The notes below the pieces were generated by a model. The model saw only the letters and a program-made list of their open reading frames with translations. It searched no databases and had not been told where the DNA came from. This document shows positions 8,155 through 16,684 of a stretch of DNA of 64,000 nucleotides, piece after piece; positions within the stretch are counted from its first letter, which is position 1, and each line of letters opens with the position of its first letter. Source of the DNA: Bradyrhizobium sp. AUGA SZCCT0158 (GTDB lineage Bacteria > Pseudomonadota > Alphaproteobacteria > Rhizobiales > Xanthobacteraceae); contig NZ_JAFCME010000007.1 of assembly GCF_018130065.1 (NCBI RefSeq), positions 186,001-250,000 on the forward strand. The letters run 5' to 3'. The translations under genes and the position numbers were made by a program.

Positions 8155-8502
8155 TCAGCCTTTGAGCGCGGTGACCACGACCTCAATCAAGGCGCCGCCA
8201 CCGAGATCGGCCACACCGACGGTGGCGCGCGCCGGCAAATTGTCACCGAAGAATTCGGTCCAGGCCGCGTCCATCTCCTTTTTCTTCGAGAGATCCGTGA
8301 CAAAGATCGAGGCGCTGACGACGCGCGATCGATCCGTGCCCGCCTCCTTCAGATAGCCCGCGATCTTGCCGAGGATGTCGCGGGTCTGGTCGCCCATCGA
8401 GACGCTGGTGTCGTCGGCGATCGTGCCGCCGACAAAGACGAAACTGTTGGCTTCGACGGCGCGGTGCATAATCGGGGTACGGATGTTGCGGATGATGTTC
8501 AT
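8155..8502 (-). CDS. RidA family (YjgF/YER057c/UK114) enamine/imine deaminase
   Basis: A 115-residue cytoplasmic protein. RidA proteins hydrolyse reactive enamine/imine intermediates to keto acids and ammonia. Visible family features are SFVFVGGTIADD, the DILGKIAGYLKEAG helix, VVSASIFVTDL, and PARATVGVADL with the arginine that binds the substrate carboxylate. It is the last gene of a nine-gene operon and lies 18 bases after an FAD amino-acid oxidase-type gene. That fits the chemistry, because flavin oxidation of an amine or amino acid yields an imine. Whether it serves that specific product is inferred from position. Confidence 0.92.
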   Translation of the reverse strand: MNIIRNIRTPIMHRAVEANSFVFVGGTIADDTSVSMGDQTRDILGKIAGYLKEAGTDRSRVVSASIFVTDLSKKKEMDAAWTEFFGDNLPARATVGVADLGGGALIEVVVTALKG

Positions 8503-8520
8503 GATGTCCTCATCTTGGTT

Positions 8521-9642
8521 TCAGGGTGGGGAAGAATGAAAGCGGTCGATGCCGAGATCGCCGATCCGGGTCTGGGTGCCGCCGCTCACGATCAGCTCCG
8601 TCATCACGGCGCCGGCGCCGGGACCGAGCTGGAAGCCGTGCAGCGAAAAGCCGAACTGGTGATAGAGCCCCACGTGGCGGGCGCTCGGGCCGAAGACGGG
8701 CAGTTCGTCTTTTGTGCGAGCCTCGATGCCGGCCCACGCCCGCACGATGGTGGCGCTGCGCATCACGGGAAATAGTTCGAACACGGTGCGGGCGCTGATG
8801 GCGAGGCTGCGCCAGTCCAGCACCGTCTCGTTGCGATCCTGATCCGGCGTCGCCAGATGCCCGCCGCCGATCAGCACCGTGCCGTTGGCGAACTGTTTGA
8901 AGGACAGCTTGCGCCCGCGCAGGATCACGACGGGATCGATGAAATGCGGCACGCGGGACGTGATCATCAGCATCGGCGCCACGGTCTCGACCGGCACCGG
9001 CTCGCCGAGATCAGCAGCGATGCGACCGGCCCAGGCACCGGCGGCATTGACGAGCACCGGCGCCGCATAGCTATCGGCACCGACATCGACCCGCCACAGC
9101 CCATCCTGCTTTCGAATGTTGGTCGCGGCGACGCCCTCAACGACGGTGGCGCCGAGCGCTTCGGCCTTGCGGCGGATCGCGGTGGTGGTTCGGGCCGGTT
9201 CGGCCGCGCCGTCGCGCCGCGACACCACCCCGCCGGGGCAGCTGTCGGCCACCGCCGGCACCAGCCGCCGCAGCTCCGGCCCATCGATCAGTTCCTCGTG
9301 GGTGAAGCCGAGCGCGTTCAGCTCGGCGACACGCGCGCGACAGGCATCAAATTCGGTGTCGTTCTCGGCGACCAGCACCTGGCCGTGGCTTTCGAAGCCG
9401 CAGCTGTCGTCGACCAGCGCTTCGATCCGCTCCCAAATTCCCATCGAGCGGATCGAGAGCGGGATCTCGGCGACATGCCGTGCAAGCTGGCGGACGCCGC
9501 CGGCATTGACGCCCGAGGCGTGGCGGCCGGCATAGTCCTTCTCGACCAGCACCGGCTTCATGCCGGCGAGGCACAGGTGAAGCGCGGTCGAGCATCCGTG
9601 GATGCCGCCACCGACGATGATGGCATCCGCAAGCTTCGTCAT
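8521..9642 (-). CDS. FAD-dependent oxidoreductase, DAO (glycine/D-amino-acid oxidase) type subunit
   Basis: A 373-residue flavoprotein of the DAO superfamily. The dinucleotide-binding motif AIIVGGGIHGCSTALHL is at residues 7-24, followed by VEKDYAGRHASGVNAGGVRQ at the second half of the FAD site. The C-terminus keeps RAWAGIEARTKDELPVFGPS and the YHQFGFSLHGFQLGPGAG substrate/FAD-loop region. Its start overlaps the stop of the preceding FAD/[2Fe-2S] gene by four bases (ATGA). In opine oxidases, D-hydroxyproline dehydrogenase and HcnABC-type enzymes a DAO-type subunit pairs with such a partner, so this is probably one catalytic subunit. The substrate is unknown. Confidence 0.88.
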   Translation of the reverse strand: MTKLADAIIVGGGIHGCSTALHLCLAGMKPVLVEKDYAGRHASGVNAGGVRQLARHVAEIPLSIRSMGIWERIEALVDDSCGFESHGQVLVAENDTEFDACRARVAELNALGFTHEELIDGPELRRLVPAVADSCPGGVVSRRDGAAEPARTTTAIRRKAEALGATVVEGVAATNIRKQDGLWRVDVGADSYAAPVLVNAAGAWAGRIAADLGEPVPVETVAPMLMITSRVPHFIDPVVILRGRKLSFKQFANGTVLIGGGHLATPDQDRNETVLDWRSLAISARTVFELFPVMRSATIVRAWAGIEARTKDELPVFGPSARHVGLYHQFGFSLHGFQLGPGAGAVMTELIVSGGTQTRIGDLGIDRFHSSPP

Positions 9643-11057
9643 CCGCGCACCACCGCATTGACGTCGGCGTCTGTCTTCGGCACCGCCGCCAGTTCCGCCA
9701 GCGTGATCGGCTTCACCGGTGCACGCAGCCGATAGTAGCCGATCTCCTGGGGCGTCTTGCCACGGGCCTGCGCCATCAGCTCGGTGACCGTCAGGCCGCA
9801 GAGCCGGCCCTGGCAGGGACCCATGCCGGTGCGGCGATAGGCCTTGAGCTGGTTCGGACCGGTCGCACCGATCGCGACGGCGTCGAGAATGTCCTTGGCC
9901 GATACCTCCTCGCAGCGACAGACGATGGTGTCGTCAGAGGGGATGCGAAATTGCGGGGCCGGACGGAACAGCGTGTCGAGGAAAATGCGGCCGCGCTCGG
10001 CCTTTACCAGCGATGCCCTGAAGGTCGCCATCGGCGCGAGCTTGAAAGCAGCCGCAGGCGCCAGCGCCTCGACCGCGGCGCGCGCAGCGATACGGCCGCG
10101 GACAATGGCGGCTTCCGCGCCGCCGATCCCGGCACCGTCGCCGGCGATCGCGATGCCTTCGACCGACGTATTGCAATCGCGATCGAGCACCGGCGACCAG
10201 CACAATTGCAGCTCATCCCAGCGATGCTCGATCCCGACCGCCATCGCCAGGTTGACGTTGGGCACTACGCCCTGGTGCAGCAGCAGCAACTCGGCCGGAA
10301 CAGTCTCGCGCCGGCTGCCGGACAGATAGGTTACGGTTGCGAGCTCGCCGTCACCGGCGGCAGCGAGTTCGGTGACGCCAGACACCACAGGCACTTTCGC
10401 GCGCACCTGCCTCATCAACGCAAAACCCTTTGCGAAATAGGGCGACGTCATGAAGGCGAAGGCGTGAGGCAGCGCGGCAAGATAATTTCGACGCTCGGTG
10501 GTATCGAGGATGCGGTCGATGCGGCCGCCGAGGCGCAGGATCTGCGCGGCGAGCAGCCAAAGCAGCGGCCCCTGGCCCGCGATCACCGTCGGCCCGTCCG
10601 GCACGAGGCCCGATGATTTCAGCATGGTCTGCGCCGCGCCTGCGGTCATCACGCCCGGAAGGGTCCAGCCGGGAATCGGAAACGGCCGCTCCAGCGCGCC
10701 CGTCGCCAGAATTACACGACGCGCCTTGACGAAGAACGACGCGCCGCCGACCGACACGCCGATCTCGAGATGCTTGTCGAGGCTCCACACGGTCGCGCGC
10801 TGAATGATCTCGGCGCCGCTCGATCGCACCGCCTCGACCAGTTCCGCGCCCGCCCAATAGTCGGCGCCGAGGTGGTCGCGTTTCGTCACCGGGGTCGAGG
10901 CGATGGCGCGCCAGACCTGACCGCCAGGGCCGGCATTCTCGTCGAGCAGCAGCGTCGACAGGCCAGCCTCGGCCGCGGTCGCAGCGGCGGCGAGTCCGGC
11001 AGGCCCTGCCCCGATCACCACGACGTCATAGCTGTCGCGCCTGGCAGTCGTGTTCAT
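9639..11057 (-). CDS. FAD/NAD(P)-binding oxidoreductase with C-terminal Bfd-like [2Fe-2S] domain (opine oxidase subunit A / HcnB type)
   Basis: A 472-residue subunit. YDVVVIGAGPAGLAAAATAA (about residues 9-28) binds FAD, and VILATGALERPFPIPGWTLP is the second conserved element. Residues about 370-430 form a BFD-like [2Fe-2S] domain with CRCEEV and GMGPCQGRLC, giving a CxC...CxxxxC cysteine set. Proteins of this kind pair with a DAO-type flavoprotein and a small ferredoxin-like protein in opine oxidases, hydrogen cyanide synthase and D-hydroxyproline dehydrogenase. ATG 11057 overlaps the stop of the small [2Fe-2S] gene by four bases, and its own stop overlaps the next start, which implies coupled translation of a complex. 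Confidence 0.9.
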   Translation of the reverse strand: MNTTARRDSYDVVVIGAGPAGLAAAATAAEAGLSTLLLDENAGPGGQVWRAIASTPVTKRDHLGADYWAGAELVEAVRSSGAEIIQRATVWSLDKHLEIGVSVGGASFFVKARRVILATGALERPFPIPGWTLPGVMTAGAAQTMLKSSGLVPDGPTVIAGQGPLLWLLAAQILRLGGRIDRILDTTERRNYLAALPHAFAFMTSPYFAKGFALMRQVRAKVPVVSGVTELAAAGDGELATVTYLSGSRRETVPAELLLLHQGVVPNVNLAMAVGIEHRWDELQLCWSPVLDRDCNTSVEGIAIAGDGAGIGGAEAAIVRGRIAARAAVEALAPAAAFKLAPMATFRASLVKAERGRIFLDTLFRPAPQFRIPSDDTIVCRCEEVSAKDILDAVAIGATGPNQLKAYRRTGMGPCQGRLCGLTVTELMAQARGKTPQEIGYYRLRAPVKPITLAELAAVPKTDADVNAVVRG

Positions 11058-11350
11058 CGGCCGATCTCCCGCTTGCCCTTCTGGATCTCGATCTGCATGC
11101 CCTCGGCAACGGGCACCAGGCAGCCTTGCCGATTGCCGACGCCGTCGATGGTGACGAGGCAGTCGAAGCACACGCCCATCATGCAATAGGGCAGACGCGG
11201 TGCGCCGCTCACGGCAGTCGCGCGGCGCACGTCACGGCCGGAGGCGAGCAATGCTGCGGACACCGTATCGCCCTCGCGCGCCGCGACGGCGGCCCCGTCC
11301 ACGACGATGTGCACGGATCGTCTGCTGTCCTGATCGGATCGTTTGAACAT
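11054..11350 (-). CDS. Small (2Fe-2S)-binding protein, third subunit of the dehydrogenase
   Basis: A 98-residue ferredoxin-like protein. The motif LPYCMMGVCFDCLVTIDG gives C-x4-C-x2-C, and the fourth cysteine is in NRQGCLVPV, as in HcnA and LhpF-like subunits. HIVVDGAAVAAREGDTVSAA is the N-terminal beta-grasp. It presumably passes electrons between the two FAD subunits and an acceptor. The frame is open far upstream of ATG 11350, but that stretch is antisense-type shadow of the next gene; the short form matches the family. It sits between two DAO/FAD genes in the operon and overlaps its downstream partner by four bases. Confidence 0.9.
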   Translation of the reverse strand: MFKRSDQDSRRSVHIVVDGAAVAAREGDTVSAALLASGRDVRRATAVSGAPRLPYCMMGVCFDCLVTIDGVGNRQGCLVPVAEGMQIEIQKGKREIGR

Positions 11351-11385
11351 TGGCTGCCTCTTCGCCCCTTCGGGTCGTGTCGATG

Positions 11386-12525
11386 TCAGTAATAGCCGCT
11401 GCCGGTCGCGGCATGGTTGGCGTCGAAGCGGCGGGCCGAGAACGCCCCGACCAGTTCCGGTTCGAGCGCGCCCGCCGCCACCATCCGCGCAATCTCGAAG
11501 GCGTGATTGGAGGCCAGCGTCACGCCGGAATGACAGCAGGTGACGAACGCGCCCGGCGCGCTCTCCGACTGATCGTAAATCGGGAAACCATCCTGCGGCA
11601 TCACGCGGATGCCGGACCAGGTGCGCACGACGTTCAGGCGCGCCAGATGCGGAAACGTGCGCTGCGCCCGATCCGCCATCACGGCGCTGACCGCATGGTT
11701 CAGCGTGCGATCGTCGAGCTGATCTTCCTTGCTGTCGCCGATCATCACCGTGCCTTCGTCGGTCTGGCGAATGGTGGTCAGGGGATGCGGCAGGAACGGC
11801 ATGGTGCGCTCGGTCACCACGATCTGGCCGCGGGTCGGGCCCATCGGCGCCGACAGGCCGACCATCGGCGCGAGCGACTGGTTGGCGTTGCCGGCGGAGA
11901 GCACGACCTTGCCGGCGTGGATCTCGCCCTGCGCTGTCGAGAGCTGGAATTCGCCGCCGCGCCGCGCGATCGCCGAGACCGGCCGCTCGGGAAAGTACTC
12001 GATGCCGAACAATTTCAGGCCGGTGTGGAAGGCGCGGAAGGTGCGCAGCGAATTCACATGCCCGTCCCATGGGCAGAAGCTGCCGCCGGAGACCTCCGGA
12101 CCGATCAGCGGCAGCATCTTCTTGACCTCGGAAGCCGACAGCATCTCCATCCGGTAATCAGCCGCGCCGACTTGGTTGTGCATCCGCGTCACAAGCTGCG
12201 CGCGCTGCGCAAACTCGTTCTCGCCGAGGGTCAGGTGGAAACCGCCGTTCTGCTGCAGGGCGACGTCGAGCCCGGTCTGATCCTTTAGTTCGGCGGCGAG
12301 CCTGCCCCAGGTTTCGGACGCCCGCATGGTCCAGCCGGTGTAGGCCGGCATGCCGAGGCCCTTGCTCTGCACCCAGACCAGCGCGAAGTTGGCCCGCGAC
12401 GCGCGCTTGGCGATGTCGCCCTCGTCGAGGACAACGACCTTCTTGCCGAGCCGGCCAAGACCCCAGGCGATAGCGGAGCCGAGCAGTCCGCCGCCCACGA
12501 CAGCGACGTCATAGTCCTTCAACAT
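11386..12525 (-). CDS. FAD-dependent oxidoreductase, DAO type (second DAO subunit of the operon)
   Basis: A 379-residue flavoprotein. DVAVVGGGLLGSAIAWGLGR at the N-terminus is the FAD-binding motif, followed by LDEGDIAKRASRANFALVWV. The C-terminus has RTWSGIRVMPQDGFPIYDQS and TCCHSGVTLASNHAFEIARM, the usual DAO closing elements. It resembles opine oxidase subunit B and D-hydroxyproline dehydrogenase beta subunits. It lies nine bases after the permease gene and 36 bases before the small [2Fe-2S] gene. The operon therefore holds two different DAO-type subunits (this one and the gene at 8521), so there may be two enzymes or one enzyme with alternative catalytic partners. Confidence 0.88.
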   Translation of the reverse strand: MLKDYDVAVVGGGLLGSAIAWGLGRLGKKVVVLDEGDIAKRASRANFALVWVQSKGLGMPAYTGWTMRASETWGRLAAELKDQTGLDVALQQNGGFHLTLGENEFAQRAQLVTRMHNQVGAADYRMEMLSASEVKKMLPLIGPEVSGGSFCPWDGHVNSLRTFRAFHTGLKLFGIEYFPERPVSAIARRGGEFQLSTAQGEIHAGKVVLSAGNANQSLAPMVGLSAPMGPTRGQIVVTERTMPFLPHPLTTIRQTDEGTVMIGDSKEDQLDDRTLNHAVSAVMADRAQRTFPHLARLNVVRTWSGIRVMPQDGFPIYDQSESAPGAFVTCCHSGVTLASNHAFEIARMVAAGALEPELVGAFSARRFDANHAATGSGYY

Positions 12526-12533
12526 GGGTACTC

Positions 12534-13340
12534 CTAGCGCCCCGGGTCGTTCTTGCCGGCCAGCACGCGGTCGAGCCCGTAGAAGCGGTCGAGCAGGATC
12601 AGGGCGGTCATGGTGATCGCGATCACGCTGGCTGAGACTGACGTCACCAGCGGATCGATGTTGTCCTGGATGTAAAGGAACATGCGAACCGGCAACGTCT
12701 CGGTGCCGGGCGTCGCCAGGAAGACGGTCATGGTCAGATCGTCAAAGGACTGAATGAAGGCCAGCGCCCAGCCGCTGATGACGCCCGGCAGGATCAGCGG
12801 CAGCGTCACGCGGCGGAACAGCGTCCAGTCGCCGGCGCCGAGCGAGACCGCGGCCATCTCGATCGAGCGGTCCATGCCGGTCGCCGCGGCCAGCGTCAGC
12901 CGCAACGCGAACGGGAATACCACCACCACATGCGCGACCAGCAATCCTGCGAAACTGCCGCCAATGCCGATCGCCGTGAAGAAGCGCAGGAAGGCGATGC
13001 CGAGCACGACATGCGGGATCATCAGCGGCGACAGGAACAACGCTGCGAGCGTGTCGCGGCCGCGAAAACTGTAACGGGCGATGGCCAGCGCCGCCGGCAC
13101 CGCGAACAGCACCGCCACCAGCGATGACAGCGCACCCAACCCGAGGCTCACCCAGAACGCATGGACGAACTCGGGATAATTCGCGATCGCCCTGAACCAG
13201 CGCAGCGAGAAACTGTGGGTCGGCAGCGACAAATAGCCCTCGGGCGTGAAGGCGACGAGGCAGACCACCAGGATCGGCGCCAGCATGATGACGACAAAGA
13301 TCGTATGGAAGGTGAGCGCGAGCGGGCCGTTGGTCCTCAT
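12534..13340 (-). CDS. ABC transporter permease (PotC type)
   Basis: A 268-residue inner-membrane permease of the spermidine/putrescine-type importer class. About six hydrophobic helices are visible, starting ALTFHTIFVVIMLAPILVVC. The EAA-loop region is EMAAVSLGAGDWTLFRRVTL followed by PLILPGVISGWALAFIQSFD, where the coupling helix contacts the ATPase. Its ATG overlaps the stop of the first permease by four bases. With the other three transport genes it forms a complete PotABCD-like importer. The cargo is probably the substrate of the downstream dehydrogenase, an inference from the operon. Confidence 0.92.
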   Translation of the reverse strand: MRTNGPLALTFHTIFVVIMLAPILVVCLVAFTPEGYLSLPTHSFSLRWFRAIANYPEFVHAFWVSLGLGALSSLVAVLFAVPAALAIARYSFRGRDTLAALFLSPLMIPHVVLGIAFLRFFTAIGIGGSFAGLLVAHVVVVFPFALRLTLAAATGMDRSIEMAAVSLGAGDWTLFRRVTLPLILPGVISGWALAFIQSFDDLTMTVFLATPGTETLPVRMFLYIQDNIDPLVTSVSASVIAITMTALILLDRFYGLDRVLAGKNDPGR

Positions 13341-14245
13341 CGGAACACCTCGGCGTAGCGCCGCTCGATCAGCGCATTGCTGCCGACGACGATCAGCACC
13401 AGCGCCACCAGCAGCAGCACCGCGACCGCCGCACCGAGCGGCCAGTTCAGCGTGTTGAGAAACTCGTCATAGGCGAGCGTCGCCGCGACCTTGAGCCGGC
13501 GGCCACCGATGATGGCGGGCGTCGCGAAAGCGCTGGCCGACAGCGAGAACACGATGATCGCGCCCGACAACACGCCCGGCATGATCTGCGGCAGCACGAT
13601 GCGGCGGATGATGGTGAACGGGCCGGCGCCGAGCGACAGCGCGGCGTTCTCGATCTGCGGGTCGACGCGCTGCAGCGCGGCCCAGACCGACAACACCATG
13701 AACGGCATCATCACATGCGCAAGTGCGATGACGATACCGGTCTCGGTGAACATGAAGGGCAGCGGCGAGCCGATCAGCCCGAGCGACATCAGCAGCTTGT
13801 TGACGAGGCCGTTACTGCCGCCGAACAGCAGCGCCCAGCCGAGCGTGCGCGCCACCACGGAGATCAGCAACGGGCCAAGGATCACCAGCAGGAAGAAGCT
13901 CTTCCAGCGTCCGCTCATGCGGTTGAGAATGTAGGCCTCCGGCGCACCGAGCACGGCGGTGATCAGCGTCGTCAGCAGCGCGATGCGAAACGTCCGCCAG
14001 AACATCTCGGCAAAATAGGGATCGGTCGCGACCTCGTGCCAGTTCTTCAGGATGAAGACCGGCTCGATGCCCTTGTACTGGCCCCAGTCGTGGAACGAGA
14101 GCATCACCGTCATGGCAAGCGGAATCACCAGCACGCCGACGAACAGCATCAGCGCGGGCGCGGTCAGCAGCCACGCCGTGCGCGCATCGCGCCCGTCCGT
14201 CGCAGGTTTCGCGCTCGGCGGAGCCGCATCGACGACCGCGCTCAT
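13337..14245 (-). CDS. ABC transporter permease (PotB type)
   Basis: A 302-residue inner-membrane permease. Hydrophobic helices begin with LLTAPALMLFVGVLVIPLAM, and the EAA loop reads ENAALSLGAGPFTIIRRIVL then PQIMPGVLSGAIIVFSLSAS. I chose ATG 14245 because it overlaps the ATPase stop by four bases (ATGA), like the other junctions in this operon. The frame is open further upstream, but only as out-of-frame ATPase sequence. It forms the membrane heterodimer with the following PotC-type permease. Confidence 0.92.
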   Translation of the reverse strand: MSAVVDAAPPSAKPATDGRDARTAWLLTAPALMLFVGVLVIPLAMTVMLSFHDWGQYKGIEPVFILKNWHEVATDPYFAEMFWRTFRIALLTTLITAVLGAPEAYILNRMSGRWKSFFLLVILGPLLISVVARTLGWALLFGGSNGLVNKLLMSLGLIGSPLPFMFTETGIVIALAHVMMPFMVLSVWAALQRVDPQIENAALSLGAGPFTIIRRIVLPQIMPGVLSGAIIVFSLSASAFATPAIIGGRRLKVAATLAYDEFLNTLNWPLGAAVAVLLLVALVLIVVGSNALIERRYAEVFR

Positions 14246-15285
14246 GCGGCAGCTCCGGCGCGCCGCAGGCTCATGTCTTCCGGCCGCCAGGCGAGCCGGA
14301 CGGCCTCGCCCTCCGCGGGCTGCGGCTGGCCGTCGTTCTGGCGGATCACGATCACCGCGCCGCATTCGCTCTCGCACTGGAACAGCCAGTGATTGCCCTG
14401 GAAGATGCGGGTGACGATCTTCGCCGCGAGCCCGGCGTCGCCGAACCCGATCCGTTCGGGTCGGATGCTGACCGTCACCGGGCCCGCGAGTCCGGCCGGT
14501 GCCGGCGCGCTCCAGGATCCCGCGATCAGCCGTCCCGGCGTGGCGGTCCGGTCGATGGTCGCGGCGAAATCATTGGTCTTGCCGAGGAACTGGGACACGA
14601 AAGCGGACGCCGGCCGCTCGTAGGTTTCCTGCGGCGTTCCGATCTGCTCGATGCGGCCCTGGCTCATCACCACGATCCGGTCGGACAGCGACATCGCCTC
14701 GTTCTGGTCGTGGGTGACGAGAATCGTGGTGGTGCCGAGATTTCGCTGGATCTGGCGCAGCTCGATCTGCATTTCCTCGCGCAGCTTGGCGTCAAGGTTC
14801 GACAGCGGCTCGTCGAGCAGCAGCACGCTCGGCCGGATCACGAGCGCGCGGGCAAGCGCGACGCGTTGCTGCTGACCGCCGGACATCCGCCGCGGATAGC
14901 GTTCCTCGTAGCCGGCGAGCCCGACCATCGCGAGCGTGGCGCGGACGCGCTCGCGGCACTCGGACCGCGGCACGCGCCGCATCTCGAGGCCAAAGGCGAC
15001 GTTCTCGGCCGCCGTCATGTGCGGGAACAGCGCGTAGCTCTGAAAGACGATGCCGAGCCCGCGCTTCGCCGGCTGCACCGCGGTCAGGTCGCGTCCTTCG
15101 AGCCGGATCGCGCCGCGCGAGGGATCGAGGAAACCCGCGATCATCTGCAGCGTCGTGGTCTTGCCACAGCCCGACGGGCCGAGGAAGGAGACGAACTCGC
15201 CCTTGCCGACAGTCAGACTGAAGTCATCGACCACAGTCTGCGCGCCGAACTGTTTTGCGACACGGTCGAGCTCAAGAAAGGACAT
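14242..15285 (-). CDS. ABC transporter ATP-binding protein (PotA type)
   Basis: A 347-residue ATPase that powers the PotABCD-like importer. Walker A is GPSGCGKTT (about residue 36), the Q-loop is VFQSYALFPHMT, the signature is RMSGGQQQRVALARALV, Walker B is LLLDEPLSNLDAKLR and the switch is ILVTHDQNEAMSLSD. The C-terminal 100 residues form a TOBE domain (VSIRPERIGFGDAG). I chose ATG 15285 (MSFLELDRVAKQF), which matches family starts; a TTG nine codons upstream is the alternative. It lies 109 bases after the binding-protein gene. Confidence 0.93.
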   Translation of the reverse strand: MSFLELDRVAKQFGAQTVVDDFSLTVGKGEFVSFLGPSGCGKTTTLQMIAGFLDPSRGAIRLEGRDLTAVQPAKRGLGIVFQSYALFPHMTAAENVAFGLEMRRVPRSECRERVRATLAMVGLAGYEERYPRRMSGGQQQRVALARALVIRPSVLLLDEPLSNLDAKLREEMQIELRQIQRNLGTTTILVTHDQNEAMSLSDRIVVMSQGRIEQIGTPQETYERPASAFVSQFLGKTNDFAATIDRTATPGRLIAGSWSAPAPAGLAGPVTVSIRPERIGFGDAGLAAKIVTRIFQGNHWLFQCESECGAVIVIRQNDGQPQPAEGEAVRLAWRPEDMSLRRAGAAA

Positions 15286-15394
15286 GGATGCTTCCGGGTG
15301 CTGCTGTGGCAAAGCGCGACGATGGCCTGCGGCGTCGCGCGGACCATCGCCGAAATTGTGTCCGCCTGCGCCGAGCCTTGACTCAGCAGTCGGC

Positions 15395-16429
15395 TCAGCG
15401 CTCGACCTCGCGATTCCAGCGCTTGGTCCATTCCTCGCGCTTGTCGTTGATGACGGTCCAGTCGGGCGTATAGAGTTTCGCGGCGCGCTCGCCGATCGGC
15501 GCCATCTTGCCGAGTTCCGGCGGGACCACGACCGATTTCAATACCGGGCCGTAGCCGTAGTCCTTCAGCAGCACGAGCTGTACTTTCGGCTCGAGCAGCG
15601 TCTTGACGAATGCCGATGCAAGCGGCGATGCGTTTGGCTTGGTGATCGGACAAGCGGTCGTCAGCAACGTGGCCGCACCTTCCTTCGGATAGACGAAGTC
15701 GACGGGGAAGCCGGTGTTGGCGAAGCTCTGGACCCGGGCCGTGCCCCACACGGCCAACACGGCCTGGCCGGACTGGAACAGCTCGGTCATCTTGCCCGGC
15801 GAAGGCTCATAGGCCAGCACGTTGGGATTGACGTCGGCCTTGATGATCTTGAAGCCGGCGTCGACATTGACCTCGCTGCCACCGTTCATCCGGGCGAGCA
15901 TCAGCAAGGTGTGCAGGCCATAGGTGTTATTGATCGGCGGAATGACGAGCTGCTTCTGGTACTTTGGATCCTTGAGATCGTTCCAGGAGGTCGGCGGCGC
16001 CCAGCCCTTGTCCGCGAAGATTTTAGTGTTGTACATCAGGCCGGTTGCGACCAGACCAATGCCAACCGCGCGGTCGTCCTTGAAGCGTGCGGCCTCGTAA
16101 ATATCGGCGGGAAGGCCTTCGAGCTTGCCGCAGAAGCCGAGCTGGATGGCCTGGTACATCGGACCGTCATCGACGATCGCCACATCGATCTGCTGGTTGC
16201 CCTTCTGGGCTTGCAGCTTGGCAAGCGTGTCGGTCGAGTTGCCGGCGACATATTCGACCTTGACGCCGTTCGCCTTTTCGAACGCCGGGATGACTTCGTC
16301 GCGGATCGTCTTCTCAAACGAGCCGCCGTAACCGGCGACATAGAGTGTCTTCTGCTGCGCCAAACCCGCCGACGGGGCTAGGGCGATCGCGGCAATGCTG
16401 ACGGCTCCGACAAAGGCGAGATGCTTCAT
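15395..16429 (-). CDS. ABC transporter periplasmic substrate-binding protein (PotD/extracellular type 1)
   Basis: A 344-residue periplasmic binding protein, first gene of the operon. The signal peptide is about residues 1-24 (IALAPSAGLAQQ), followed by KTLYVAGYGGSFEKTIRDEV, typical of polyamine/opine-type binding proteins. Other family elements are VKVEYVAGNSTDTLAKLQAQ, the VAIVDDGPMYQA site and TGLMYNTKIF. ATG 16429 is preceded by GGAGATCGATCGAT. It is divergent from a LysR regulator with 255 bases between them. The ligand is probably an amino-acid-like or opine-like compound, given the dehydrogenase downstream; this is not shown by the sequence. Confidence 0.9.
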   Translation of the reverse strand: MKHLAFVGAVSIAAIALAPSAGLAQQKTLYVAGYGGSFEKTIRDEVIPAFEKANGVKVEYVAGNSTDTLAKLQAQKGNQQIDVAIVDDGPMYQAIQLGFCGKLEGLPADIYEAARFKDDRAVGIGLVATGLMYNTKIFADKGWAPPTSWNDLKDPKYQKQLVIPPINNTYGLHTLLMLARMNGGSEVNVDAGFKIIKADVNPNVLAYEPSPGKMTELFQSGQAVLAVWGTARVQSFANTGFPVDFVYPKEGAATLLTTACPITKPNASPLASAFVKTLLEPKVQLVLLKDYGYGPVLKSVVVPPELGKMAPIGERAAKLYTPDWTVINDKREEWTKRWNREVER

Positions 16430-16684
16430 ATCGATCGATCTCCAATAGTCCGTTTGCTGGGTAACATCACGAGCGCATCCTTGTTCTGTCCGGCTCTCGG
16501 TATCGCGGTACGACGCTATGTCGGATCCGCGTGGAGATTTGGCCATCACCGGTCCGCTCCCGACCGGCGTCGCCCAAAAAATCAGCTATCTCCAGCCTTG
16601 ATGAAAAAGATCGCAACCCACGCTTTCGTCGTCCAATTAATAATGGCACCCTCTTCATGCCGAAATATTATGGATAGAGAGAAG

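Noticed and set aside
11351..12070. Upstream extension of the small [2Fe-2S] protein frame
   Set aside because: The extra 240 codons overlap the DAO-type gene out of frame, are Arg-rich and carry no motif; the 98-residue form matches the family.
15050..16381. Plus-strand frame of 443 codons opposite the PotA- and PotD-type genes
   Set aside because: It overlaps two genes with clear ABC-transporter motifs on the other strand, and its composition is that of a shadow frame.
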